Positions 9,013 to 17,759 are shown, counted from the first letter of the stretch. The stretch is 64,000 nt of DNA from Pseudomonas piscis (GCF_009380155.1 NZ_WHUV01000003.1:744001-808000), one strand, 5' to 3'. Numbers and translations: made by a program. The notes: generated by a model from the sequence alone, not told the origin.

Positions 9013-9378
9013 TGATCCAGGCCTTTAAGGGGATTCAGGGATATCGACCGAACCAATGAGGCCGCTGAAACACTGGGACTGTGCTTCAAGGGACCCGCTG
9101 ATGGCGGTCTGCGAAGGCGCGCGATTTTATCAGGCTTGAGGGGCAGCGGCCATCCTCGGGCCGACGGGTAGAGGCATATCCTGCTAAAAAAACCGGGATC
9201 GCCCATGTTGGTGGTTGCGCCCTTGTCTGTATAAGGTATAGCGCTTGATTGGTTGTCGTCATGACAGTGCGAAAACCGTCCGGCGACGGTGAATGTTTTG
9301 CCGGGGCTTGTGGTCACAGCCTTGTCCGCAGCGATGCATGCGCGCTGTTTCAATCGTTTTTGTCATCGAGAATCTTCC
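9013..9378. promoter_or_regulatory. divergent promoter region between purM and the DUF2066 gene
   Basis: No convincing gene. AT-rich -10-like hexamers occur on both strands near 9228-9240 (TATAAG and TATAGC on plus, TTATAC on minus), so the two flanking genes are probably transcribed divergently from here. A minus frame across 9009-9353 has no ribosome site and no recognisable product. Confidence 0.45.
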
Positions 9379-10422
9379 ATGCGTCTGGGTCAATTTCTAT
9401 TTGTGGGCTGCTTGTCATTGGTCAGCCTGGCGAGTCATGCCGAAACCCTCAATGGCTTGTATCAGGTCCGCGAACCGGTGAGCAGCCAGTCGCCCCAGGA
9501 GCGTGACCAGGCTACCCAGCGAGCCTTGGAGACCCTGGTGCTGCGCCTCACCGGCGATGCCAAGGCGGCCCAGGGGCCGGGGCTGGCGGAAGTCCGCAAG
9601 GATCCGCAGCAGATCATCAGCCAGTACGGCTACGACGCCGGACCGCCGGAGAGCCTGCAGGTGGACTTCGATCCGGTCAGTACCGACCGCGCCTTGCGCC
9701 AGGCCGGCTTGTCGCTGTGGGGGAGCAATCGGCCGTCGATCCTCGGCTGGTGGCTGAGCGACTCCACCGAGGGCTCGACCCTGGTGGGCGATGGCCAGGC
9801 CAGTGCCGAGCCTTTGCGGCGAGCCGCCCAGCATCGCGGATTGCCGCTGCGCCTGCCGCTGGGGGATCTGAACGAACAGATTGTCGCCACTGCGCCTAAT
9901 CTCGAGGGGGCCGACCCGGCGCCACTGCGCGAGGCGTCGGAACGATATGGCGCGGATGCGCTGCTGGCGGTGCATGCCCGTGAAGAGGGCGGCCAGTGGC
10001 AAGCCAAGTGGCGGTTGTGGCTGGGTGACCAGAAGGAGCAGGGGACTGTCCAGGGAGCTGACACCGGCGCCTTGGCCGATGCGGTGTTGCTGGCCGTGAG
10101 CCAGCGCCTGGCGCCGCGCTTCGTCACGCGTCCGGGTGTTTCCAGCGAGCAGTTGCTGGAGGTGCAAGGCATGAACCTGGAACGTTATGCGAGTCTGGGC
10201 CATTTGCTGGAGCCTTTCGGTGCGCAGTTGCGCAGCGTCGACGGCGATCGGATCGTCTATCGAGTCAATGGCAGCGCCGAGCAGTTGCGTGCGCAATTGT
10301 CCCTAGCCAAGTTGCAGGAAATTCCCGCCGGGCAGGCGCAACCGTTGCCTGTCGCAGGAGTCGAAGGTAGTACGCCGGCGGCCGCTCCAGACTCTGGGGC
10401 GCAGTTGCGCTTTCGCTGGTAG
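9379..10422 (+). CDS. DUF2066 domain-containing exported protein
   Basis: 347-residue exported protein of the DUF2066 family, function unknown. The start is set at the ATG that opens a signal peptide (MRLGQFLFVGCLSLVSLASHA); the frame extends to 9289, but that extension is not signal-like. The mature protein opens with ETLNGLYQVREPV and contains LRQAGLSLWGSNRPSILGWW, typical of the family. The C-terminal half repeats an alpha/beta pattern (VLLAVSQRLA, MNLERYASLGHLLEPFGA). It lies 37 bases upstream of the PerM-like gene, and the pair plus hda is a familiar Pseudomonas arrangement. Confidence 0.82.
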   Translation: MRLGQFLFVGCLSLVSLASHAETLNGLYQVREPVSSQSPQERDQATQRALETLVLRLTGDAKAAQGPGLAEVRKDPQQIISQYGYDAGPPESLQVDFDPVSTDRALRQAGLSLWGSNRPSILGWWLSDSTEGSTLVGDGQASAEPLRRAAQHRGLPLRLPLGDLNEQIVATAPNLEGADPAPLREASERYGADALLAVHAREEGGQWQAKWRLWLGDQKEQGTVQGADTGALADAVLLAVSQRLAPRFVTRPGVSSEQLLEVQGMNLERYASLGHLLEPFGAQLRSVDGDRIVYRVNGSAEQLRAQLSLAKLQEIPAGQAQPLPVAGVEGSTPAAAPDSGAQLRFRW

Positions 10423-10459
10423 CGGGCGGTTTCCTTCTATATAGAAGCAGGAGTGCTTT

Positions 10460-11533
10460 ATGGGTGATACCCGTCGTTGGGTCTGGTTGGGTGTGGCGCT
10501 GTTGGTCTGCGGGTTCCTTTACCTGTTGCATCCGATCCTCAGCCCGTTCCTGGTCGCACTATTACTGGCGTACATGTTCGATCCCTTGGTGGATCGCCTG
10601 GAGAAGTGGGGCTTGTCGCGCACCTGGGGGGTGGTGGCGGTCTTCGCCCTGTTCACCCTGATCGTGATGACCTTGTTGCTGGTGCTGGTGCCCATGCTGG
10701 CCAAGCAGTTGGTGCGCCTTTATGAGTTGGCGCCGCAAATGCTCGACTGGGTCCAGCACACGGCCATGCCCTGGGTCCAATCCCGGCTGGGGCTGGCGGA
10801 TGGTTTCTGGAAGTTCGACAAGGTCAAGGCCGCCATCAGCGAGCATATGGGGCAGACCACCGACATCGTCGGCGTGGTGCTGAGCCAGGCCACGGCCTCT
10901 GGCTTGGCGCTGATCGGCTGGTTGGCCAACCTGGTATTGATTCCGGTGGTCAGCTTTTATCTGCTGCGTGACTGGGACCTGATGATGGCCAAGGTCCGCA
11001 GCCTGTTGCCACGGGATCGCGAAGAGCAGGTGGTGTCCCTGGCTGGGGAGTGCCATGAGGTGCTGGGGGCCTTTGTTCGTGGCCAGCTGCTGGTCATGGT
11101 GGCTCTGGGCATGATCTATGCCGCCGGGTTGATGCTGGTGGGGCTTGAGTTGGGCCTGCTGATCGGCTTGATCGCCGGACTCGCGGCCATCGTGCCCTAC
11201 ATGGGGTTCATCATCGGTATCGGTGCGGCGTTGATCGCGGGCCTGTTCCAGTTCGGTGGCGACTTGTATCCCATGATCGGCATCGTCGCGGTGTTCATGG
11301 TGGGGCAGGCGCTGGAGGGGATGGTGCTCACTCCATTGTTGGTTGGCGACCGCATCGGCCTGCATCCGGTGGCCGTGATCTTCGCCATCCTTGCCGGCGG
11401 CGAGCTGTTCGGCTTCACCGGGGTGCTGTTGGCCTTGCCGGTGGCGGCGGTAATCATGGTGCTGGTACGTCATGTACATGACTTGTACAAGGACTCGAAC
11501 CTCTATAGTGGGGCGCAAGACCCCGACTTGTAG
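10460..11533 (+). CDS. AI-2E/PerM family inner-membrane transporter
   Basis: 357-residue polytopic membrane protein of the AI-2 exporter/PerM family (TqsA-like). Hydrophobic segments are clear near residues 7-50, 57-85, 145-175, 208-270 and 295-335. The family hallmark GLIAGLAAIVPYMGFIIG is present near residue 240 and GFTGVLLALPVAAV near the C-terminus. The substrate is unknown; members have been linked to quorum signal, ion or purine transport, and none can be picked from sequence. A GGAG ribosome site precedes the ATG. Members are found next to hda in many gammaproteobacteria. Confidence 0.87.
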   Translation: MGDTRRWVWLGVALLVCGFLYLLHPILSPFLVALLLAYMFDPLVDRLEKWGLSRTWGVVAVFALFTLIVMTLLLVLVPMLAKQLVRLYELAPQMLDWVQHTAMPWVQSRLGLADGFWKFDKVKAAISEHMGQTTDIVGVVLSQATASGLALIGWLANLVLIPVVSFYLLRDWDLMMAKVRSLLPRDREEQVVSLAGECHEVLGAFVRGQLLVMVALGMIYAAGLMLVGLELGLLIGLIAGLAAIVPYMGFIIGIGAALIAGLFQFGGDLYPMIGIVAVFMVGQALEGMVLTPLLVGDRIGLHPVAVIFAILAGGELFGFTGVLLALPVAAVIMVLVRHVHDLYKDSNLYSGAQDPDL

Positions 11534-11750
11534 CGCGAGTGGCAGGGGCGCCAGAGCTTGGCGCTCCTTCATTTCGACGGTCGTGCAGCGATCCCGGGCT
11601 GTCAAGGAAGCCATTGGCAGGGCTTTCGGCTCACGCAAACCTTTGATTTTGCTTGTGGTCTGCCGGATTGTGCGCTCGGCGTCACGGGTATAAACTTTGC
11701 AAAATTTACACAGAGGCCACTAACGGTTCGTTTGGAACTGTTCAGCCAGC

Positions 11751-12455
11751 ATGAAACCGATTCAGCTGCCCTTGGGGGTGCGTCTGCGTGATGACGCTAC
11801 CTTCATCAACTACTATCCAGGCGCCAATGCCGCAGCACTCGGCTATGTCGAGCGCCTCTGCGAAGCCGATGCCGGCTGGACCGAGAGCCTGATCTACCTT
11901 TGGGGCAAGGATGGTGTGGGGCGTACTCATTTGCTGCAAGCGGCTTGCCTGCGTTTCGAGCAATTGGGGGAGCCTGCTGTATACCTTCCGCTGGCGGAGC
12001 TGCTGGATCGCGGGATCGAGATCCTCGACCACCTCGAACAATACGAGCTGGTATGCCTGGACGACCTTCAGGTGGTGGCTGGAAAGGCCGACTGGGAAGA
12101 GGCCTTGTTCCATCTGTTCAATCGTTTGCGCGACAGCGGTCGACGCCTGTTGATCGCAGCCTCGACATCTCCGCGGGAGTTGCCGGTGAAGCTGGCGGAC
12201 CTCAAGTCGCGCCTGACCCTGGCGCTGATCTTCCAGATGCGCCCACTTTCCGATGAAGACAAGCTGCGTGCCTTGCAGTTGCGTGCATCCCGGCGTGGCT
12301 TGCACCTGACCGACGAGGTCGGGCACTTCATTCTGACCCGGGGTACGCGGAGCATGAGTGCCTTGTTCGAGCTATTGGAACGCCTCGATCAGGCCTCGCT
12401 CCAGGCCCAGCGCAAGCTGACCATTCCTTTCTTGAAGGAAACCCTGGGCTGGTGA
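11751..12455 (+). CDS. hda: DnaA regulatory inactivator Hda
   Basis: DnaA-like AAA+ protein that binds the sliding clamp after replication initiation and triggers ATP hydrolysis by DnaA. 234 residues, as expected. The N-terminal QLPL (residues 5-8) matches the clamp-binding motif. The P-loop reads GKDGVGRTHL with Arg in place of the usual Lys; E. coli Hda also has Arg there. Walker B is LVCLDDLQVV, and the C-terminus lacks DnaA's DNA-binding domain. It has its own 217-bp upstream region with a TATAAA element near 11690. DnaA-box-like sites elsewhere in the window make the regulator worth noting. Confidence 0.93.
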   Translation: MKPIQLPLGVRLRDDATFINYYPGANAAALGYVERLCEADAGWTESLIYLWGKDGVGRTHLLQAACLRFEQLGEPAVYLPLAELLDRGIEILDHLEQYELVCLDDLQVVAGKADWEEALFHLFNRLRDSGRRLLIAASTSPRELPVKLADLKSRLTLALIFQMRPLSDEDKLRALQLRASRRGLHLTDEVGHFILTRGTRSMSALFELLERLDQASLQAQRKLTIPFLKETLGW

Positions 12456-12471
12456 CTCCAGCGGTTAGAAA

Positions 12472-12490
12472 CGACCTTTGGTCGGGTTTT
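12472..12490 (+). terminator. short intrinsic terminator after hda
   Basis: Small hairpin CGACC-ttt-GGTCG followed by GGTTTT, 17 bases after the hda stop. The stem is only five base pairs, so efficiency is uncertain. Confidence 0.5.
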
Positions 12491-12678
12491 GGCATATTCC
12501 AGGCGCCAGAAAACGCGCCTTTGGAAGGGTTTCCATAGGCAGGTAGCGTTTAAATGGGCTTAAAGCCTTAGATGTACTGAAGAAACTCATAAGTCACATT
12601 CTGATCGATTGAATTTGCAAATGAGAGCGATAGAAGGCATAGTCGCTCCTTCTTTTATAACAAGCCACGGTCGTGCCC

Positions 12679-13299
12679 ATGCTAAATCGCTTCGCACCCC
12701 TCGTGCCTCTCGCACTCGTTACCCTGTTGTTTGGCTGCGCCTCTCATGCCCCGGTGTCGCAGCAGCAAGTCGTACAGCAGGCTAAAGTCACCACTACCAA
12801 CCAGTCTTCCGCGGTCTACCAGGAAGAGCTGGCAACTGAAAAGGAACTGGCAGAATTCGCTGACAGCAAGCCTTACCAGTTGCCAGTTCTGGCTGACAGC
12901 ATCCTCGAGCGCGGCATGTCCCTGATCGGTACCCGCTACCGTTTCGGTGGTAGCTCCGAAGCCGGCTTCGATTGCAGCGGTTTTATCGGTTACCTGTTCC
13001 GCGAAGAGGCTGGCATGAACCTGCCGCGCTCCACTCGCGAGATGATCAACGTCAAGGCCCCGCTGGTCGCGCGCAACAACCTCAAGCCAGGTGACCTGCT
13101 GTTCTTCAGCACCAATGGCCGCGGGCGCGTCAGCCATGCCGGTATCTATCTGGGCGACGACCAGTTCATCCACTCCAGCAGCCGTCGCAGTGGCGGCGTG
13201 CGGGTCGATAGCCTGGGCGACAGCTACTGGAGCAAGACCTTCATCGAAGCCAAGCGTGCACTCGCCATGGCTCCGACCGTGGTCACCGCACGCAAATAA
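12679..13299 (+). CDS. NlpC/P60 family lipoprotein (C40 peptidase)
   Basis: Predicted murein endopeptidase lipoprotein, 206 residues. The start used is the ATG at 12679; a GTG at 12673 is equally in frame. The lipobox is LLFGC with the lipidated Cys about 22 residues in, so the protein is anchored in the outer or inner membrane. The C40 domain (about 75-190) has the catalytic Cys in GFDCSGFIGYLF, His in VSHAGIYLG and the third polar residue in FIHSSSRRSGG. Members usually cut gamma-D-Glu-diaminopimelate or stem crosslinks. A paralogue follows immediately, suggesting tandem duplication. Confidence 0.88.
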   Translation: MLNRFAPLVPLALVTLLFGCASHAPVSQQQVVQQAKVTTTNQSSAVYQEELATEKELAEFADSKPYQLPVLADSILERGMSLIGTRYRFGGSSEAGFDCSGFIGYLFREEAGMNLPRSTREMINVKAPLVARNNLKPGDLLFFSTNGRGRVSHAGIYLGDDQFIHSSSRRSGGVRVDSLGDSYWSKTFIEAKRALAMAPTVVTARK

Positions 13300-13333
13300 A
13301 CAGACTATTTGTAGGGCGAAGTTAAAGTCTTAC

Positions 13334-13361
13334 TTGAAGTTTGGCGTGTAGGCGCTAGAAT
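13334..13361 (+). promoter_or_regulatory. candidate sigma-70 promoter
   Basis: TTGAAG (13334-13339) and TAGAAT (13356-13361) are separated by 16 bases. Transcription would begin near 13368, only about 15 bases before the hairpin at 13382. No experimental support. Confidence 0.4.
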
Positions 13362-13381
13362 CCTGATCTATTGTTGAAACT

Positions 13382-13416
13382 AACCGCGTAAGCCCTGCTT
13401 ACGCGGTTTTGTTTTC
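13382..13416 (+). terminator. strong intrinsic terminator between the two NlpC/P60 genes
   Basis: Twelve-base-pair stem AACCGCGTAAGC/GCTTACGCGGTT with a CCT loop, followed by TTGTTTT. It lies 83 bases after the first lipoprotein gene and 48 before the second, so it ends the first transcript or acts as an attenuator in the leader of the second. Confidence 0.85.
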
Positions 13417-13463
13417 AGTACCACGGCAGAGAAAGCCGCATCCCGATCAGGATTGTCCAGCTT

Positions 13464-13997
13464 ATGTCGACCTCGGCCCGTATCGCTCTTATTGTCCTCG
13501 CCGCGCTGCTCAGCGCCTGCGCCAGCCGTACTCCGCCACCTGCGCCCGTGGTACGAGCTCCGGTATTCAGTCCTGCCCAGACCTTTTCACCGGTTGCCGA
13601 AGACGTGCTGTTCCGCGCCCTGGGCCTGGTGGGCACGCCTTATCGCTGGGGTGGCAACACTCCGGACTCCGGATTCGATTGCAGTGGCCTGATCGGCTAC
13701 GTGTATCGCGATGCCGCAGGTATCTCGCTGCCACGCTCGACCCGGGAAATGATCGGCATGCAGGCGCCGGACGTCGGCAAGAATGCCTTGCAGACCGGCG
13801 ACCTGATCTTCTTCGCCACCAATGGTGGCTCCCAGGTCAGCCATGCCGGCATCTACGTCGGCGAAGGGCGCTTCGTGCATGCACCGGCCACTGGCGGCAC
13901 GGTGAAGCTCGACAGCCTGTCCAAGGCCTACTGGCAGAAAGCCTACCTGAGCGCCAAGCGCGTGCTGCAGCCGGAACACCTGGCGCGCAATCCATAA
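13464..13997 (+). CDS. NlpC/P60 family lipoprotein (C40 peptidase), second paralogue
   Basis: 177-residue lipoprotein, paralogous to the preceding gene. Lipobox LLSAC with the lipidated Cys around residue 18, then a Pro-rich linker (TPPPAPVVRAP). The C40 domain has Cys in GFDCSGLIGYVYRDA, His in VSHAGIYVGEGRF and His in FVHAPATGGTV, so the catalytic triad is complete. It is shorter than its neighbour and lacks that protein's charged linker. The expected role is peptidoglycan stem-peptide hydrolysis in envelope growth. Confidence 0.88.
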   Translation: MSTSARIALIVLAALLSACASRTPPPAPVVRAPVFSPAQTFSPVAEDVLFRALGLVGTPYRWGGNTPDSGFDCSGLIGYVYRDAAGISLPRSTREMIGMQAPDVGKNALQTGDLIFFATNGGSQVSHAGIYVGEGRFVHAPATGGTVKLDSLSKAYWQKAYLSAKRVLQPEHLARNP

Positions 13998-14018
13998 TCC
14001 TTTCTTGTCGAGGTGTTC

Positions 14019-14681
14019 GTGACTGCTCGTACGCTCAACCTCGACGACGCCCTTTATCAATACCTGCTGGATGTGTCCCTGCGTGACACGCCTTTGCTGC
14101 GTCGCCTGCGAGATGAAACCCAGGCCTTGCCCACTGCGCGCTGGCAGGTTGCGCCGGAGCAGGGGCAATTCCTCGCCCTGCTGGTCAAGCTGATCGGTGC
14201 CCGCCGGATACTGGAGGTCGGCACTTTCACTGGCTATAGCGCCTTGTGCATGGCCCAGGTGCTACCTGGGGATGGTTTGCTGGTCTGCTGTGATCTTCCC
14301 GGCGACTACAACGCCACTGCCCGCCGTTACTGGCAGGAGGCTGGAGTCCAGCAGCTTATCGATCTGCGTCTGGCGCCTGCCCTGGAAACCCTGGCCAGCC
14401 TGGAGCAGCAGGGGCAGGGTATGTCCTTCGACCTGATCTTCATCGATGCCGACAAGGCCAATTACCCGGCTTACCTGGAGTTCGCGCTGCGCTTGCTGCG
14501 TACCGGTGGCCTGGTCGTGTTCGATAACACCTTGTGGAGCGGGCGGGTGTTGGAGGTGGCTCCTGCCAGCGAGGATACCCGGGCCATCCAGGCGCTCAAT
14601 CGTGCCCTCAAGGATGACCCGCGTATCGATCTGTCGCTGCTGCCCCTGGGGGATGGCCTGACCCTGTGCCGCAAGCGCTGA
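14019..14681 (+). CDS. class I SAM-dependent O-methyltransferase
   Basis: 220-residue methyltransferase of the Mg-dependent catechol/caffeoyl-CoA O-methyltransferase family. The GTG at 14019 is preferred over GTG 14013 because GAGG ends just upstream at proper spacing. The SAM motif is RRILEVGTFTGYSAL, the metal/catalytic motif is LIFIDADKANY, and DNTLWSGRV follows as in the family. The natural substrate is unknown. It begins 21 bases after the second NlpC/P60 gene and may be co-transcribed with it. Confidence 0.88.
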   Translation: MTARTLNLDDALYQYLLDVSLRDTPLLRRLRDETQALPTARWQVAPEQGQFLALLVKLIGARRILEVGTFTGYSALCMAQVLPGDGLLVCCDLPGDYNATARRYWQEAGVQQLIDLRLAPALETLASLEQQGQGMSFDLIFIDADKANYPAYLEFALRLLRTGGLVVFDNTLWSGRVLEVAPASEDTRAIQALNRALKDDPRIDLSLLPLGDGLTLCRKR

Positions 14682-14683
14682 AC

Positions 14684-16003
14684 TCAGGGCTTCTTGGCAG
14701 CGCTCACGCGCCAGATCTTGTTGCCGACGTCATCGGCGACCAGCAGGGCCCCTTGCTGGTCGATCACCACTCCCACCGGGCGCCCCATGGCGTTCTTGTC
14801 GGCATCTAGAAAGCCACTGAGCAAGTCGATCGGCTGTCCTTGGGGCTTGCCGCCGCTGAACGGCACGAAGAGCACCTTGTAGCCACTGTGGGGCTTGCGG
14901 TTCCAGGAGCCGTGCTGGCCGATGAACGCGCCTTCGGTGAAGGGCGCGGGCAGCTTGCTGCCAGTGGCGAACGCCAGGCCCAGCGAGGCTGTGTGCGGTC
15001 CCACGGCGTAGTCCGGGGCAATGGCCTTGGCCACCAGTGCCGGATCCTGTGGTTTGACCCGTACGTCCACGTGCTGGCCGTAGTAGCTGAAGGGCCAGCC
15101 GTAGAAAGCGCCATCCTTGACCGATGTGATGTAGTCGGGCACCAGGTCGCTGCCGATCTCGTCCCGTTCGTTCACCGCTGTCCAGAGGGCTCCGCTGACT
15201 GGCTCCCAGGCCAGGCCGTTGGGGTTGCGCAGCCCAGTGGCGAACAAGCGATGCTGGCCGCTGGCACGATCCACTTCCCAGATCGCTGCCCGGCCTTCTT
15301 CCTTGTCCAGGCCGTTTTCGCCGACATTGCTGTTCGAGCCGACGGTGACGTACAGCTTGCTGCCATCCTTGCTGGCGATGACATTCTTGGTCCAGTGGTG
15401 ATTCAGCGTGCCGCCGGGCAGGTCCACTACCTTGGTGGCTCCGGCGCTTATCCTGGTGTCACCGCTCTGGTAGGGGAAGCGCAGCAGCTTGTCGGTATCG
15501 GCTACATACAGATCGTTGCCCACCAGGGTCATGCCGAAGGGGGAGTTGAGGTTCTCCAGGAAGACGCTGCGAGTCTCCGCCACGCCGTCGTGGTCGGCAT
15601 CGCGCAACAGGGTGATGCGGTTGGCGCTGGGAACCGTGGCCCCGGCGCGCCCCATCACCTTGCCGGCTACCCAGCCGCGGATGCCCCGGCTGTCGTCCGG
15701 TTTGGGCGGGGCGTTGGTTTCCGCCACCAGCACGTCCCCGTTAGGCAGTACATAGAGCCAGCGTGGATGATCGAGATTCTCGGCGAAGGCACTGACCTGG
15801 GTTCCGCTGGCGGCCAGCGGTTTCGCTCCCTCGGGCCACCCGATGGCCGGAGCGATGTTCAGCGTGGGGATCAGGGTGGGGTTGGGTTCCGGCAGCTTGG
15901 GGTTCGGGCCGGTGCCGTCCGCAACCTGCAGGCTGGAGGTTTCGCCGCAGGCGGCGAGGCCGGCGGCGATGGCGATGAGCAAGGTATGGCGAGGCTTGAG
16001 CAT
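14684..16003 (-). CDS. sorbosone dehydrogenase-like lipoprotein (PQQ-type beta-propeller)
   Basis: 439-residue predicted lipoprotein of the glucose/sorbosone dehydrogenase beta-propeller family. The start is the ATG that opens the signal sequence; a lipobox AGLAAC places the lipidated Cys near residue 19. Propeller repeats are visible (HPRWLYVLPNGDVLVAETN, NSPFGMTLVGNDLYVADTD, RNPNGLAWEPVSGALW, GRPVGVVIDQQGALLVADD). In soluble family members PQQ and calcium sit on this fold, but I cannot confirm cofactor binding from sequence. Substrate unknown. It converges with the O-methyltransferase with 2 bases between stops. Confidence 0.83.
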   Translation of the reverse strand: MLKPRHTLLIAIAAGLAACGETSSLQVADGTGPNPKLPEPNPTLIPTLNIAPAIGWPEGAKPLAASGTQVSAFAENLDHPRWLYVLPNGDVLVAETNAPPKPDDSRGIRGWVAGKVMGRAGATVPSANRITLLRDADHDGVAETRSVFLENLNSPFGMTLVGNDLYVADTDKLLRFPYQSGDTRISAGATKVVDLPGGTLNHHWTKNVIASKDGSKLYVTVGSNSNVGENGLDKEEGRAAIWEVDRASGQHRLFATGLRNPNGLAWEPVSGALWTAVNERDEIGSDLVPDYITSVKDGAFYGWPFSYYGQHVDVRVKPQDPALVAKAIAPDYAVGPHTASLGLAFATGSKLPAPFTEGAFIGQHGSWNRKPHSGYKVLFVPFSGGKPQGQPIDLLSGFLDADKNAMGRPVGVVIDQQGALLVADDVGNKIWRVSAAKKP

Positions 16004-16072
16004 GCTGATATCCCTATGAGTGCGCGAACGTTCAATCATAGAGAAGCATGGGCGCCCTGGGGTTCCTTGTGT

Positions 16073-16654
16073 TCAGCGAGCTTCCTTGAACAATACCGCC
16101 ACTCCGGGGTGGTAGTGGCCGGCGTCGTTGTGCAGCTTGCGGTAGGCATACGGGAAGTACCAGGCCACGGCGCAGCAGTGTTCCTTCTGCAGGTCGTCGA
16201 GCATGTCTTGCAGTTCCTCGGGAGTCGCGCTGTGCTGGGCCTTTTGAGGTGCGACGAACAGGCAGCCAAGCTTCAGGTCGCTGGCGTGGCTGATGGTCTT
16301 CGCTGCATTGGCGATATCCTGCAGGGCCTGGGTCAGGGCCAGGCTGTTGACCCGTGGCCAGCGCTGGGTGACCTGGATGTAGGCGCGTTCTTCCTTGGTG
16401 GCCAGGTACAGGTCGGTACGGGCATTGCGCGCACCTTCTTCGAGCTGCTTCTTGCTGGGGCTGCGTTCCAGGGTCACCATCTCGGCCATCCAGGCCGCGG
16501 CCGAAAGCAGTCCCAGGTTGGCCTGTTCGTCGAACCAGTAAGGGGTTTCGTTATCGCCGCGAATCGCGTTGTAGCGGTCAATGCAATCGAACCAGCGCTC
16601 CAGCATCGGTCGCAGGAATTCCAGCCTTGGATTGCTGATGATCATGCCTTGCAT
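16073..16654 (-). CDS. conserved protein of unknown function (193 aa)
   Basis: No family that I recognise. The ATG at 16654 is chosen because AAGGGG lies at proper spacing before it; a GTG at 16663 is possible. The protein is soluble, with no signal or membrane segment, and rich in Trp and Tyr (WFDCIDRYNAIRGD, PYWFDEQANLGLL, VAWYFPYAYRKLHND). The central helical part contains KKQLEEGARNARTDLYL. It lies upstream of the sorbosone-dehydrogenase-like gene on the same strand with a 69-bp gap, so co-transcription is possible. Coding is supported by the ribosome site and a codon use like its neighbours. Confidence 0.65.
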   Translation of the reverse strand: MQGMIISNPRLEFLRPMLERWFDCIDRYNAIRGDNETPYWFDEQANLGLLSAAAWMAEMVTLERSPSKKQLEEGARNARTDLYLATKEERAYIQVTQRWPRVNSLALTQALQDIANAAKTISHASDLKLGCLFVAPQKAQHSATPEELQDMLDDLQKEHCCAVAWYFPYAYRKLHNDAGHYHPGVAVLFKEAR

Positions 16655-16830
16655 CGAACTCACCCCTTATTGTTGTGACGGGACGTCATGTCCTGAAAGT
16701 GGCTATTTGATATCACTGCTTTCAGTGTGGCACAAGATTGGCGTCAGTTTGTTGATGCAGTGCAGTTTTCCGTTGGGTGCGGCGGGCCGCTTCATTGACG
16801 CTCCATTCCCAACCCTCTAACCTTCGCGAC

Positions 16831-17050
16831 TTGTTTCAGGTGCTCTGTGACTCCCGGGTCGACAGAGTGAAACAGGGAAGCCGGTCAGGGCCCGTTCCAG
16901 CGATGGAGCCGGCGACGATTCCGGCGCTGCCCCCGCAACGGTAGGTGAGTCAAGATTGCGCAAGTGCCACTGTGTCGAAGCAGACATGGGAAGGCGCGCA
17001 GTCCGGCAGTGGTGCCGCTCACGAGCCCGGAGACCGGCCTGATTCATCCA
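16831..17050 (+). promoter_or_regulatory. adenosylcobalamin (AdoCbl) riboswitch
   Basis: The conserved core elements are visible in order: CCCCGCAACGGTAGG, GCCACTG (16966-16972) and GGGAAGG (16988-16994), ending with GAGCCCGGAGACCGGCCTG. This is the classical AdoCbl riboswitch/B12 box. It lies about 90 bases upstream of cobO. AdoCbl binding is known to shut down expression of downstream cobalamin genes, so the ten-gene cob operon is probably repressed by its end product. Confidence 0.95.
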
Positions 17051-17137
17051 ACGGCATCACGGAGGGCGATGCCAGGCTTGCGCCGTCCATTTCCATTCCT
17101 GCCCCCCGTTCCCCAAGCCCCAACGGAGAGCTGCTCC

Positions 17138-17749
17138 ATGAGTGAATCCCTCGAGCGTGACGAACGTCATCTGGCGCGCATGCTGCGCAAAAAAGCGGTG
17201 ATCGACGAGCGTATCGCCAACTCGCCCAATGAATGCGGGCTGTTGCTGGTCCTGACCGGCAACGGCAAAGGCAAGAGCAGTTCGGCCTTCGGCATGCTGG
17301 CACGGTCCATGGGCCATGGCATGCATTGTGGCGTGGTGCAGTTCATCAAGGGCCGCGAAAGCACAGGCGAAGAGCTGTTCTTCCGGCGCTTTCCCGAGCA
17401 GGTGCGGTTCCATGTGATGGGCGAGGGCTTCACCTGGGAGACCCAGGATCGCCAGCGTGATATCGCCGCCGCCGAGGCCGCCTGGGCGGTTTCCCGGGAG
17501 CTGTTGCGCGATCCGCAGATCGGCCTGGTGGTACTCGATGAGCTGAACATCGCCCTCAAGCATGGTTACCTGGACCTGGATCAGGTGCTCAGCGACCTGC
17601 AGGCCCGTCCGCCGATGCAGCACGTGGTGGTGACCGGGCGCGGGGCCAAGCCGGAAATGCTCGAACTGGCCGACACCGTCACCGAAATGGGCATGGTCAA
17701 GCACGCCTTCCAGGCCGGTATCAAGGCGCAGAAGGGCATCGAGCTGTGA
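17138..17749 (+). CDS. cobO: cob(I)yrinic acid a,c-diamide adenosyltransferase
   Basis: Adds the 5'-deoxyadenosyl group to cob(I)yrinic acid a,c-diamide (CobA/BtuR fold). 203 residues. The ATG is used because GGAG lies 10 bases upstream; the open frame upstream belongs to the riboswitch leader. P-loop TGNGKGKSSSAFG begins near residue 36, then VVQFIKGRE and VVLDELNIALKHGYL are as in CobO. First gene behind the AdoCbl riboswitch and 10 bases from cobB. Confidence 0.95.
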   Translation: MSESLERDERHLARMLRKKAVIDERIANSPNECGLLLVLTGNGKGKSSSAFGMLARSMGHGMHCGVVQFIKGRESTGEELFFRRFPEQVRFHVMGEGFTWETQDRQRDIAAAEAAWAVSRELLRDPQIGLVVLDELNIALKHGYLDLDQVLSDLQARPPMQHVVVTGRGAKPEMLELADTVTEMGMVKHAFQAGIKAQKGIEL

Positions 17750-17759
17750 GCGTGAACCC

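Noticed and set aside
9009..9353. 114-codon minus frame before purM
   Set aside because: No ribosome site, overlaps the divergent promoter region and purM start, no recognisable protein.
16728..16743. TGGCAC-N5-TGGCG as a sigma-54 promoter upstream of the B12 riboswitch
   Set aside because: GG-N10-GC spacing fits, but the -12 part (TGGCG in place of TTGCA) is poor and the cob operon is not known to need sigma-54.
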